NCBI GenBank assembly: GCA_016280485.1
Contig: JAEEGU010000123.1
Span: 1 to 23,393, forward strand
Direction: 5' to 3'
Source: Bacillota bacterium
GTDB lineage: Bacteria; Bacillota; Clostridia; Peptostreptococcales; Anaerovoracaceae
Length of the DNA: 23,393 bases
Below, piece by piece: positions 6,856 through 16,184 of the stretch. Under the pieces are notes generated by a model. It had not been told where the DNA came from. It did no database searches and worked only from the letters and a program-made list of their open reading frames with translations. A program made the position numbers and the translations under genes. Position 1 is the stretch's first letter, and the number at the start of each line of letters is the position of its first letter.

Positions 6856-9261
6856 ATGTTTCAAAACAAACAGGAATTTAAGGATAAATATATGAGCTAC
6901 TGTCTGCAGGAAATAGGCAGACCGTTTGAAAGATGCTCCGACAGAGAAAGATTTTATGTCCTCGCCGACATGATATCCGACAATGCCAGAGAGATTGAAA
7001 GTGCTCACGGAAAGCAAAAGGAAAAGAAAAAGGTCTTTTACTTTTCCATGGAGTTTCTGATAGGGCGTCTGCTCGACGACTATCTCAGCAATCTCGGCAT
7101 CAGAGATATGGTTGAGGATGGTCTTAAGGACCTGGGGGCAGACCTCGAAGCCCTGGAGCTTCAGGAAAGGGAGCCGGGCCTCGGAAACGGCGGCCTTGGC
7201 AGGCTTGCAGCGTGCTTCCTCGATTCCATGGCGGCGCTTGGCGTAGCGGGCTACGGAAACGGGATCCGTTACAAGTACGGTCTTTTCAGACAAAAGATAG
7301 AGGACGGGCGTCAAAAGGAACTTGCCGACAACTGGCTTGAAAACGACTACCCTTGGGAGGTCAGAAAGGACGACAGCACCGTGTTCGTGCGCTTCGGCGG
7401 CGAAGTAAAACGCCACGAGGAGGACGGCAGATTCTGGTTCACATGGGAGGGCGGAGAGCTGGTTCGTGCCGTGCCGTATGATGTGCCGATTGTGGGCCAT
7501 AACGGTACCCGCGTAAGCAACCTGCGCCTCTGGAGTACAGAACCTTACAAAGATGATTTCGACATAGACGCCTTTGACCGCGGCGAATACAGCGAAGCGG
7601 TGCGTTATCGCGCCGACGCCGAGGCCATCAGCTACATGCTCTATCCGAACGACAGCAATATCAACGGCAAAAGGCTCAGGCTGAAGCAGGAGTATCTTTT
7701 CGTGGCAGCCGGGCTTTCTACAATACTACGCAGCTATTACGATTATTACGGCGAGGATTGGGAAAAGTTCCCGAGCCGCGTCGCTATCCACACAAATGAC
7801 ACACATCCGGCACTCTGCGCACCGGAACTGATGCGTATGCTGATGGATGACTACGATGTGGACTGGGATACGGCGTGGGATATTGTCACAAAGTCTGTTT
7901 CATTTACAAACCACACCATCCTTTCGGAGGCGCTGGAGTGCTGGCCGATCGACATAATGAGGCAGATGCTGCCAAGAACCTATATGATTATCGAGGAAAT
8001 CGACCGCAGATTTAAAGAATCCGTGCCGATTGATATCGAAAACAGGCACAGAGTGCTTGCAAACACCTCGATTTTGTGGGACGGCACAGTGCGTATGGCA
8101 AACCTTTCAATCATCGCTTCCTATTCGGTAAACGGTGTTGCGGCGCTGCATACGGAAATCTTAAAGAATATCGTCTTTAGCGATTTTTACAAGCTGATGC
8201 CGGAGAAATTCAACAACAAGACGAACGGTGTATCGCACAGGAGATTCCTTGCGGAGTCAAATCGTCCGCTTGAGAACCTGATAAACACTGCGATAGGAAA
8301 GGACTGGATTGGCGATGCGAGCAAGCTTTCAGAGCTTTACAAGGAGGAAAACAATCCCGCATTCCTGCATGCACTGGAGGCGGCAAAGCGTGCAAACAAG
8401 GAAAGACTCGCTTACTTCCTCAAGGTTGGCTGCATGACAAATGTTATACCGGACGGCGTGTTCGATATTCAGGTAAAGCGTTTCCATGCGTACAAGCGTC
8501 AGCTCCTCAATGTATTCAAGATAATAGACTACTATTTCAGACTCCTCGACGGAACTGCGCCGGAGCTCCCACCTTGCAATTTCATCTTTGCGGGAAAAGC
8601 GGCCCAGGGATATAAGTTCGCAAAGGATGTCATATACCTGATAAATCGTGTGGCTGAAAAGATTAATAACGACGAGCGAGTGGCAGGGAAGATAAAGGTT
8701 GTCTTCGTGGAGAACTTCTCCGTAGGCACGGGGCAGCTCATCTATCCGGCAGCAGATATCTCCGAGCAGATTTCCACGGCCGGCATGGAAGCATCCGGAA
8801 CCGGCAACATGAAGTTCATGATGAACGGCGCGATCACGCTCGGAACACTGGACGGCGCAAATGTTGAAATCCTTGAAAAGGTCGGAGAGGAAAACATCAC
8901 CATCTTCGGTCTCAGGGCCGAGGAGGTTGAGCATTTACGCGAAACCGGCGACTACCAGGCATTTTCTTATTACAACGGCAATGCCCGCATAAAGAGAGTG
9001 GTTGATTCACTGACCGACGGCACATTCTCCGACAAATTGGACGATTTTGCGGGAATACGCGACGAACTCGTGTTTTCAAATGACTATTTCTTCGTGCTTC
9101 GCGATATGCCTGCATATATCGAGGCATGGGAAAAGACTATGAAAATATACGCGGACAGAGAACATTGGAACAGAATATCTCTCCGAAACATTGCGGCTTC
9201 GGGATTCTTTTCCAGCGACAGGACGATAAAGGAATACGCAGACGAGATCTGGGGGTGCTAA
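6856..9261 (+). CDS. glgP: Glycogen/maltodextrin phosphorylase
   Basis: A PLP-dependent GT35 phosphorylase that releases glucose-1-phosphate from the non-reducing ends of glycogen or maltodextrin. The 801-residue length is normal for the bacterial family. The N-terminal half shows FYFSMEFLIGRLL and the glucan/phosphate-site motif GNGGLGRLAACFLDSMA. The PLP-binding lysine lies in EASGTGNMKFMMNG, with Lys653 (codon 8812-8814). The start has an AAGGAG site about ten bases upstream. glgC starts three bases after its stop codon, so the genes are probably translationally coupled. Encoding phosphorylase among synthesis genes implies both directions of glycogen flux are made together and controlled allosterically. 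Whether glycogen or maltodextrin is preferred cannot be read from the sequence. Confidence 0.95.
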   Translation: MFQNKQEFKDKYMSYCLQEIGRPFERCSDRERFYVLADMISDNAREIESAHGKQKEKKKVFYFSMEFLIGRLLDDYLSNLGIRDMVEDGLKDLGADLEALELQEREPGLGNGGLGRLAACFLDSMAALGVAGYGNGIRYKYGLFRQKIEDGRQKELADNWLENDYPWEVRKDDSTVFVRFGGEVKRHEEDGRFWFTWEGGELVRAVPYDVPIVGHNGTRVSNLRLWSTEPYKDDFDIDAFDRGEYSEAVRYRADAEAISYMLYPNDSNINGKRLRLKQEYLFVAAGLSTILRSYYDYYGEDWEKFPSRVAIHTNDTHPALCAPELMRMLMDDYDVDWDTAWDIVTKSVSFTNHTILSEALECWPIDIMRQMLPRTYMIIEEIDRRFKESVPIDIENRHRVLANTSILWDGTVRMANLSIIASYSVNGVAALHTEILKNIVFSDFYKLMPEKFNNKTNGVSHRRFLAESNRPLENLINTAIGKDWIGDASKLSELYKEENNPAFLHALEAAKRANKERLAYFLKVGCMTNVIPDGVFDIQVKRFHAYKRQLLNVFKIIDYYFRLLDGTAPELPPCNFIFAGKAAQGYKFAKDVIYLINRVAEKINNDERVAGKIKVVFVENFSVGTGQLIYPAADISEQISTAGMEASGTGNMKFMMNGAITLGTLDGANVEILEKVGEENITIFGLRAEEVEHLRETGDYQAFSYYNGNARIKRVVDSLTDGTFSDKLDDFAGIRDELVFSNDYFFVLRDMPAYIEAWEKTMKIYADREHWNRISLRNIAASGFFSSDRTIKEYADEIWGC

Positions 9262-9264
9262 ACT

Positions 9265-10410
9265 ATGAAGAAAAAGAAATGTATCGCAATGCTCCTCGCG
9301 GGCGGACAGGGCAGCAGACTTGGCAGCCTGACCAAGCAAATAGCAAAGCCGGCAGTTTCTTTCGGCGGCAAGTATCGTATCATCGATTTTTCTCTTTCAA
9401 ACTGTGCGACCTCGCACATCGATACGGTGGGCGTGCTGACACAGTACCGGCCTATGATGCTTAACGCTTATATCGGTAACGGCGCTTCATGGGACCTCGA
9501 CGGTCCGGACGGCGGAGTGTTCATTCTGCCGCCTTACGAAACGGAAAAGGGCGGTAACTGGTACAAGGGCACGGCGGATGCGATATACAGAAACCTTGAC
9601 TTCATAAAGGCAAACGACCCGGAATACGTTCTGATTATTTCGGGCGACCACATATACAATATGGATTACAGGCGCATGCTGAACACTCACACGGGGCACA
9701 AGGCGGACCTTACCATTTCAGTAATGCCTGTGCCTATTGAGGAGGCTTCGAGATTCGGTATCATTACGGCTAACGAGACAAAGCGTATTGAGAAATTTAC
9801 CGAAAAGCCGAAAAACCCTGATTCGAACCTGGCTTCAATGGGAATTTACATCTTCTCGACAGATGTCTTAATTGACGCTCTCGAAAGGGATGCCGAAAAT
9901 CCTGACTCAAAGCACGATTTTGGTATGAACGTAATTCCTATGCTTCTTGGCGAGGGGAAACGCCTCTTCGCCCATAAGTTTAAGGGCTATTGGAAGGACG
10001 TAGGAACCATACAGAGCTATTACGACACCAATATGGAATTCCTCGACGACGAGAATCCGGCAAAGATTTATAAAAAGTACGAAAAGCTGGTAATGACAAA
10101 CAATGTGCAGAGTCCGGCAAAGTACATAGGCGAGTCTGCGAAGATTGAAAACGCTTTGGTATCCAACGGTTGCATAGTGCTGGGGACAGTAAAGCATTCA
10201 ATTTTAAGCCCGGGCTGCTATGTCGGAAAGGGCGCGGTGGTTGAGGATTCAATCCTGCTGCCGGGAGCAAAGGTTAAGGATGGCGCAAAGGTCATCAAGA
10301 CCATTATGGGCGAGGGCTCCGTGGTGGAGACCGGCGCAAGCATCGGTACAGGCGCAGAGATTGAAACTATAGGCGACAATGCAAAAGTAACGGCAAAGGG
10401 GGCGAGATAA
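9265..10410 (+). CDS. glgC: Glucose-1-phosphate adenylyltransferase, catalytic subunit
   Basis: Makes ADP-glucose and pyrophosphate from ATP and glucose-1-phosphate, the committed step of glycogen synthesis. The 381-residue protein has an N-terminal nucleotidyltransferase fold and a C-terminal left-handed beta-helix (from about 285). The nucleotide loop LAGGQGSRL is at 11-19. SGDH with Asp128 binds metal, FTEKPK (178-183) contacts sugar phosphate, and GYWKDVGT (241-248) completes the site. All key residues seem intact, in contrast to the next gene. The start has a weak GGGGG site within the glgP 3' end. Its TAA stop overlaps the glgD ATG by one base, favouring balanced production of the two subunits. 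Confidence 0.95.
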   Translation: MKKKKCIAMLLAGGQGSRLGSLTKQIAKPAVSFGGKYRIIDFSLSNCATSHIDTVGVLTQYRPMMLNAYIGNGASWDLDGPDGGVFILPPYETEKGGNWYKGTADAIYRNLDFIKANDPEYVLIISGDHIYNMDYRRMLNTHTGHKADLTISVMPVPIEEASRFGIITANETKRIEKFTEKPKNPDSNLASMGIYIFSTDVLIDALERDAENPDSKHDFGMNVIPMLLGEGKRLFAHKFKGYWKDVGTIQSYYDTNMEFLDDENPAKIYKKYEKLVMTNNVQSPAKYIGESAKIENALVSNGCIVLGTVKHSILSPGCYVGKGAVVEDSILLPGAKVKDGAKVIKTIMGEGSVVETGASIGTGAEIETIGDNAKVTAKGAR

Positions 10411-11504
10411 TGTACAGTATAGATAGCTTGGTTTTCACGAATTGTGAGTTCGAAGGCCTCAGCAAGCTCGCCGGTAACAGAACCGTTGCCGCACTGCCGT
10501 TTTGGGGAAAGTATCGTATGATAGACTTCCCTCTCTCGAACCTGGCATGGAACGAGATAACGACCATCGGAATAATTACTCCTTACAAATATCGTTCAAT
10601 CATAGACCACGTGGGCTCGGGAAAGCCATGGGGCCTTGACAGAAAGATCGGCGGCCTGCACATTCTGCCGGGCACGGTGTGGGGCTATTCGAATGCGAAC
10701 AGCCGCTTCATACTAAAGGACATCGAGAATAACAAGATTTTCCTTGACCGCAGCAGCGCCGACTATGTTCTCATTACCGCTGCAAATACGGTAAGCGCGG
10801 TAGATTATGCAGACCTTGTAAAGCATCACCACGACAGCAAGGCCGATATGACAATCGTTTACAAGGTTGCCGAGTCAAATAACGAATACATGAGCGAGGT
10901 ACGCATGTCAAAGGACAAGGTTACCAGCATGCACCACGGCGTAAAGAAGGGGCAGCCGATGTTCCTCGACTGCTTTGTAATAAACCGCAGGACGCTCTAT
11001 AATCTCCTGAAATACTACAAGGCAATCAATTTTATGGATCTTTTCGACATCCTCGGCAGCGAGTTCAACAAAATGGATGTCAGAGCATATGAGTACGAGG
11101 ATTATTCGTACAGCATCTTCACGGAAAAACAATATTTCGACGCAAATATGGACCTTTTGTGTGAGGAAAAATATGCAAAGCTGATGCTCGAAGGCAGGAC
11201 AATCCTGACAAAGCAGCACGACCACATGCCTACAAAGTTTGTAGAGGGCTGCGAGGTTAAGAGGTCCATCGTACAGGACGGCAGCCTCATAGAGGGAGCT
11301 GTGGAAAACAGCATCATTTCAAGTAATGTCATCATAGAGCGCGGCGCAAAGGTAACAAACAGCATCATATTCCAGGGCTGTGTTATCGAAGCGGGCGCAA
11401 AGGTTGACCACGCTATCATAGACAGAAGAAATGTTGTGAACAAACGAGTGTCAATCAAGGGTACAAAGGGCAATCCTTTCGTAATGGGAAAGGCCCAGAA
11501 ATAG
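10410..11504 (+). CDS. glgD: GlgD, regulatory/non-catalytic ADP-glucose pyrophosphorylase subunit
   Basis: A paralogue of GlgC of 364 residues, known in Firmicutes to form a hetero-oligomer with GlgC and raise its activity. It keeps the fold (FWGKYRMIDFPLSNL near 31-45 and beta-helix hexapeptides near 285-350) but lacks the catalytic features. The GGxGxRL loop is replaced by an ordinary stretch (CEFEGLSKLAGNR), and the SGDH motif by ITAANTV. It is therefore predicted to be inactive alone. The ATG overlaps the glgC stop codon (TAATG), which suggests translational coupling; a GGGGG-rich site lies in the glgC end. glgA follows after 23 bases. Confidence 0.93.
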   Translation: MYSIDSLVFTNCEFEGLSKLAGNRTVAALPFWGKYRMIDFPLSNLAWNEITTIGIITPYKYRSIIDHVGSGKPWGLDRKIGGLHILPGTVWGYSNANSRFILKDIENNKIFLDRSSADYVLITAANTVSAVDYADLVKHHHDSKADMTIVYKVAESNNEYMSEVRMSKDKVTSMHHGVKKGQPMFLDCFVINRRTLYNLLKYYKAINFMDLFDILGSEFNKMDVRAYEYEDYSYSIFTEKQYFDANMDLLCEEKYAKLMLEGRTILTKQHDHMPTKFVEGCEVKRSIVQDGSLIEGAVENSIISSNVIIERGAKVTNSIIFQGCVIEAGAKVDHAIIDRRNVVNKRVSIKGTKGNPFVMGKAQK

Positions 11505-11527
11505 ACAGGAAATAAATCGGAGGGGAA

Positions 11528-12994
11528 ATGGCTACGAAAAAAACTAAAGAGATAAACGTCCTCTTTGCCATCTTTGAGGCTCTGCCGTTTATGAAAACGG
11601 GCGGCCTCGGGGATGTGGGAGGCTCCATGCCTTTCGAACTTAAAAAGGCCGGGGTCAACGTGCGTGTAATCATGCCAAAGTTCGACACAATACCCGAGGA
11701 ATACAAATCCCGCATGACGCATGTGGCAGATTTCAATGTGCCGCTCGCTTGGAGAAATCAGTATTGCGGTATAGAAAAGCTGATGTACCGCGGAATGGTA
11801 TTCTACTTCGTGGACAACGAATATTATTTCAGACGCGGAGCACCTTACGGCTTCTTTGACGACGGCGAGAGAATTGCATTCTTCTCAAAGGCAGTGGTTG
11901 AGGCAATGGACCATCTGCCGAATTTCAAATGCGATATACTTCACTGCAATGACTGGCATACGGCACTGGCACCTGTGTTCTTGCGCGAGTTCTACCGCGG
12001 ACAAAAGGTCTGGGATGATGTGAAAACGGTCCTGACAGTGCACAATATGAAGTTCCAGGGCAAGTATTCGGACTATGTCCTCGGCGATGTTTTGGGCCTT
12101 GCGGGCATCAAAGCCGCAGAAGACCAGCTGCGCTGCCCGGGCAAGGCGGTTAACTACCTAAGAGGCGGACTCAGCTATACAGACGCCATTACCATGGTGT
12201 CGCCTACCTATGCCGACGAGGTAAAGAATCCTTTCTTCGGTGAGGAACTTGAGGATGTGCTCTGCAGGCGTCAGAATATCCTAAGAGGCATCAGAAACGG
12301 CATTGACAATACAAATTACAATCCGGCGACGGACAAGGCTCTAAAGGACAAATTTACGGTCGATGATATTTCGGGCAAGGCTGCGTGCAAGAAAAAGCTG
12401 CAAAAGGAGCTCGGACTTAAAGAGGATCCGGATGTCCCGATCATTTCGCTTATCAGCCGCTTAACGCCGCAAAAGGGATGCGATCTCATAACCCGCGTAT
12501 TTGATGAGATCATGGGCCTCGGGGCTCAGGTAATCATCCTTGGCACGGGCGACAAAAAGTACGAGGACGCGTTCAAGGGCTTTGCTTACAGATACGGCGA
12601 GAACTTCAGACTGCTCTTAAAGTTTGACGAGATGCAGTCCCACCGCATCTATGCGGGTTCGGACATACTCCTGATGCCGTCGGTATTCGAGCCTTGCGGC
12701 CTCTCGCAGATGATTGCGATGACCTACGGCACTCTGCCGGTTGTGCGCGAGACAGGCGGGCTGAAGGATACGGTACGCCCTTACAACAAGTTTACCGGCG
12801 AAGGCAACGGCTTTTCGTTCGCCCACATCAATGCGCACGAGCTTTTGTTTACGCTAAAGGATGCAGTGACACTTTACAGGGAAAACAAAGAGGCCTGGGA
12901 CAAGCTGCGCGATACTGCAATGCGTGAAGACTTTAGCTGGGACGGCCCAAGCCGTGAATACAAAAAACTCTACGAGGAGCTGCTTGGAAGGTAG
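11528..12994 (+). CDS. glgA: Glycogen synthase (ADP-glucose, GT5)
   Basis: Transfers glucose from ADP-glucose to the non-reducing end of alpha-1,4-glucan in the cytosol. The 488-residue protein has the usual two Rossmann-like domains of GT5. KTGGLGDVGG at 23-32 is the ADP-glucose-binding signature. CNDWHTAL follows in the N-terminal domain, and EPCGLSQMIAMTYGTLPVVR (from Glu388) with ETGGLKDTV marks the C-terminal catalytic site. SRLTPQKG is the conserved hinge motif. The start is set by GGAGGGG at about 11519-11525, directly upstream. It is fifth in the glycogen operon; the next gene begins about 24 bases after its stop codon. Confidence 0.95.
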   Translation: MATKKTKEINVLFAIFEALPFMKTGGLGDVGGSMPFELKKAGVNVRVIMPKFDTIPEEYKSRMTHVADFNVPLAWRNQYCGIEKLMYRGMVFYFVDNEYYFRRGAPYGFFDDGERIAFFSKAVVEAMDHLPNFKCDILHCNDWHTALAPVFLREFYRGQKVWDDVKTVLTVHNMKFQGKYSDYVLGDVLGLAGIKAAEDQLRCPGKAVNYLRGGLSYTDAITMVSPTYADEVKNPFFGEELEDVLCRRQNILRGIRNGIDNTNYNPATDKALKDKFTVDDISGKAACKKKLQKELGLKEDPDVPIISLISRLTPQKGCDLITRVFDEIMGLGAQVIILGTGDKKYEDAFKGFAYRYGENFRLLLKFDEMQSHRIYAGSDILLMPSVFEPCGLSQMIAMTYGTLPVVRETGGLKDTVRPYNKFTGEGNGFSFAHINAHELLFTLKDAVTLYRENKEAWDKLRDTAMREDFSWDGPSREYKKLYEELLGR

Positions 12995-13018
12995 CTCAAT
13001 AGCGGAGGAGTGATGAGA

Positions 13019-16000
13019 ATGGTTCATAATTCAAGGCAGCTTATTTACAGAAAGCCTTTCGGCGCAGTCAGGATAAATGAAAGTGTCTGCCTGCGCATAG
13101 CTGCGAATTTTGGCATTTACGAGAGCTGCAGGCTGCGCATATGGATTGACGGGCGCGGCGAAAGCTTTATAGAAATGAACAGGGAAGAAGGTCCGGACGG
13201 CACCTTCTTTTCCTGCTGTCCAAAGTTTAGTGACCCTGCCATCGTCTGGTACCATTTCGTTTTGAAATGCCATGACGGCCGCACCGTATGGTACGGCGCA
13301 AAGGAGGGCAAGGTAGGCGGCGAAGGCATGGAATACAGCCACGAGCCTTCGTCCTTCCAGATGACGGTTTACAGGGAAAGAAAGCTTCCGGACTGGTACA
13401 GAAATGCGGTACTCTATCAGATCTTCCCGGATTCTTTTGCGCGGGATCCTGAGTACAAAAAGCGCGCGGAGGTCCTCTCGCAGCACCGCGAAGGTCCTGA
13501 GAGAACTCTTATCGAGCCTTGGGAAACGGAGCCGCATTACGACAAGGACGAATCCGGCAATATCACCCGCTGGAGCTTTTACGGCGGGAGCCTCAAAGGA
13601 ATCGAGGGTAAGCTGCCGCTGCTTGCCGAAATGGACATAACGGCGCTGTACCTTAATCCTATTTTTGCGGCATCCAGCTGCCACAGATACGATACGGCGG
13701 ACTTTATGAAAATAGACCCGCTGCTCGGCACGGAGGAGGATTTCAATGCCCTCTGCAAATCGGCGGAAAAACTCGGAATCCGTATAATTTTGGACGGTGT
13801 TTTCAACCACACCGGTTGTGACAGCATATATTTCGACAGATACGGCAATTACGGCGGCGGTGCCTACGGAAACGAGGACTCGCCTTATCGCTCGTGGTTC
13901 AGTTTCAACGACTCGCCTTGCGGCTATGATGCATGGTGGGGTGTGGCTGACCTGCCTGCGGTAAACGAAAATGAGCCGTCTTACAGAGAGTTTATCACCG
14001 GCAGGGACGGCGTGGTCAGGAAATGGCTGCGCGCCGGAGCCTCGGGCTTCCGCCTTGATGTGGCGGACGAGCTGCCGGACGAATTCATAGAGGGCATAAA
14101 GTCTGCGCTTCTTTCGGAGAAAGAGGACGGAATATTAATCGGCGAGGTCTGGGAGGATGCGTCGAACAAGGTCAGCTACGGAAAACTGAGGACTTATTTC
14201 CTTGGTTCCGAGCTTGACGGCGTTATGAACTATCCTTTCAGGGAAGCCGTTATAGATTTTATGCTCGGCAGGGTTTCTGCTTCCGAAATGGCGGAAATCT
14301 TTGAAAGTCTCAAGGAAAACTATCCTCACGATGCCTTTTACGGCGGCTTCAATATGCTGAGTAGCCACGACCGTCCGAGGATACTGACTGTTTTCGGCGA
14401 AGAGCCGGAGTGCGCAAAGGCAAGACTTTGGCTTTCGCTGCTTCTGCAGATGACCTTCCCGGGGATTCCGTGCATTTACTACGGCGACGAGGCCGGAATG
14501 GAAGGTGGGGCGGATCCGCAAAACAGAGGGCCTTATCCTTGGGGCAAAGAGGATGTCGATACACTCACGATGCACCGTAGCGCACTGTGGTTCAGAAAGA
14601 ATTTCGATGTGTTTACGGATGGGGATTTCAAGCCGTTTGCGCCTTGCGATGACGTGTTCGGGCATTACAGGAGAAACGGAAAGGACTGCTTTGCGGTTTT
14701 GATAAACAGAAATGCATGGGAAAGCAGAGAGGCTGTTTTCGATCTGCCGGAGGGCTTCAGTGCAAAGCGCGTCGCAGACCTACTCGGCGGAAAGGATGCA
14801 AAGATAGAGGATGGAAGGGTGCATATAACCCTGAATCCGCTGGATTCAGCAGTGCTGCGGCTTAGCAGCGGGGAGTCGCACGCCGCAAAGCTTGAGCGCG
14901 GAGCGGGCGTACTGTGTCATGTTACATCGCTTCCGGGCTTTAATGAAAAGGGTCTTGATGCGGGCTACGATTTCGTGGACGCTCTTGCGGCATCGCACGC
15001 GAAATACTGGCAGGTACTCCCGATAAATCCGACCGACGAGCACGGCTCGCCATATGCGGGAAGTTCCGCCTTTGCGGGGAATGTGTACCTCCTGGGGCTG
15101 GTTCGCTCGGATATGGAAAAGCTCTTTGCAAAATGCAAAGCGGACAAACAGGAGAAAAAGGAATTTGAGGCATTCTTAAAGGAAAATGCCTATTGGATAA
15201 AGGGCTACACGCAAAGCTTCGGACGCGATGCGGATCTCGAGGGCTTTTGCCAGTATCTCTTTGAAAAGAAATGGCTGGAGCTCAAAAAATACGCAAACGA
15301 TCGCGGCATAAAGATCGTCGGAGACATTCCGATGTTTGTATCCGCAACTTCAGTGGATGCAAGGCTTTGGAAGAAATACTTTAGGCTCGCTCCTGACGGG
15401 AGCGTCACAGCTCAGGCGGGTGTGCCACCTGACAGCTTCTCCGAGGAGGGGCAGCTTTGGGGCAATCCACTCTATGACTGGGATGCGCTTGAGGCAGACG
15501 ATTTCGAATGGTGGATCAGGCGCCTTGCCAGACTTTTCAAGCTATTTGACTATGTGCGCCTCGACCATTTCAGGGGCTTTGAGTCGTGCTGGAGTGTTGA
15601 AAAGGGCAAATCCGCAAAGGAGGGCAAATGGGTAAAGGTAAAGGGCAAGGAGCTCTTTGAAGAGGCCTATGCCCGCTTCGGACCGTTGCCTGTTATTGCG
15701 GAGGACCTGGGTTTCATCACACCTGCGGTCAGAGCGCTGCTCGACGAGACAGGATTCCCGGGCATGGACATAATGCAGTTTTTCGATGGCGATCCGCTGA
15801 ACTACAAAGCGCCGAAGGGCAAAATTGTCTATACCGGCACACACGACAATGACACACTGGTGGGCTTTTGCGAGAAGCACTACACATGCAAAGAGACAGA
15901 GCCTTCTACCGAGGCTGCGGCTTCCGATGCGGCTGAATCTGCGGCTGAACCGGCCGAAACCGCTGAAGCTATAGCGGAAAAGCTCCTGAAAAAGGCCTTT

Positions 16001-16180
16001 CACTGCGATGCGGATGTGGTAATCGTACCGCTGCAGGATCTGATGCTCCTTGGTAGCGATGCACGCATGAACGTACCGGGACAGCTCGGCAAAAACTGGT
16101 GCTGGCAGGCAAGTGGGTCAAATATGCCGGACGCACAAAAAAGGCTCACCGATTTGATAAACGAAAGCGAAAGGATTTAG
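13019..16180 (+). CDS. Fused GH13 alpha-glucanase (debranching/amylase-like) and GH77 4-alpha-glucanotransferase
   Basis: A two-enzyme protein of about 1053 residues. An N-terminal beta-rich domain (about 10-115) precedes a GH13 barrel with DGVFNHTG (259-266), GFRLDVADE (nucleophile Asp347), GEVWED (Glu376) and SSHDRPR (Asp451). GH77 starts at GAGVLCHVTSLPG (about 628-639), with Asp849 (RLDHFRG), Glu895 (IAEDLG) and Asp943 (GTHDND), so both sites look intact. GH77 transfers maltooligosaccharide segments; the GH13 part may debranch or hydrolyse oligosaccharides. Similar fusions in Clostridia are commonly annotated GlgX/4-alpha-glucanotransferase. The GH77 part is compact (about 425 residues against roughly 500) and has an Ala/Glu-rich segment at about 961-984. 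GGAGGAG at 13004-13010 best fits the ATG at 13019; 13013 (ATG) and 13010 (GTG) are in frame. pgi follows after four bases. Confidence 0.9.
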   Translation: MVHNSRQLIYRKPFGAVRINESVCLRIAANFGIYESCRLRIWIDGRGESFIEMNREEGPDGTFFSCCPKFSDPAIVWYHFVLKCHDGRTVWYGAKEGKVGGEGMEYSHEPSSFQMTVYRERKLPDWYRNAVLYQIFPDSFARDPEYKKRAEVLSQHREGPERTLIEPWETEPHYDKDESGNITRWSFYGGSLKGIEGKLPLLAEMDITALYLNPIFAASSCHRYDTADFMKIDPLLGTEEDFNALCKSAEKLGIRIILDGVFNHTGCDSIYFDRYGNYGGGAYGNEDSPYRSWFSFNDSPCGYDAWWGVADLPAVNENEPSYREFITGRDGVVRKWLRAGASGFRLDVADELPDEFIEGIKSALLSEKEDGILIGEVWEDASNKVSYGKLRTYFLGSELDGVMNYPFREAVIDFMLGRVSASEMAEIFESLKENYPHDAFYGGFNMLSSHDRPRILTVFGEEPECAKARLWLSLLLQMTFPGIPCIYYGDEAGMEGGADPQNRGPYPWGKEDVDTLTMHRSALWFRKNFDVFTDGDFKPFAPCDDVFGHYRRNGKDCFAVLINRNAWESREAVFDLPEGFSAKRVADLLGGKDAKIEDGRVHITLNPLDSAVLRLSSGESHAAKLERGAGVLCHVTSLPGFNEKGLDAGYDFVDALAASHAKYWQVLPINPTDEHGSPYAGSSAFAGNVYLLGLVRSDMEKLFAKCKADKQEKKEFEAFLKENAYWIKGYTQSFGRDADLEGFCQYLFEKKWLELKKYANDRGIKIVGDIPMFVSATSVDARLWKKYFRLAPDGSVTAQAGVPPDSFSEEGQLWGNPLYDWDALEADDFEWWIRRLARLFKLFDYVRLDHFRGFESCWSVEKGKSAKEGKWVKVKGKELFEEAYARFGPLPVIAEDLGFITPAVRALLDETGFPGMDIMQFFDGDPLNYKAPKGKIVYTGTHDNDTLVGFCEKHYTCKETEPSTEAAASDAAESAAEPAETAEAIAEKLLKKAFHCDADVVIVPLQDLMLLGSDARMNVPGQLGKNWCWQASGSNMPDAQKRLTDLINESERI

Positions 16181-16184
16181 TATT

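Noticed and set aside
8329..8934. Open minus-strand frame (201 codons) inside glgP
   Set aside because: It overlaps the PLP-site coding region and has no recognisable protein features.
13031..13810. Open minus-strand frame (259 codons) inside the GH13-GH77 gene
   Set aside because: Antisense shadow of a clear enzyme domain; no ribosome binding site or recognisable motif.
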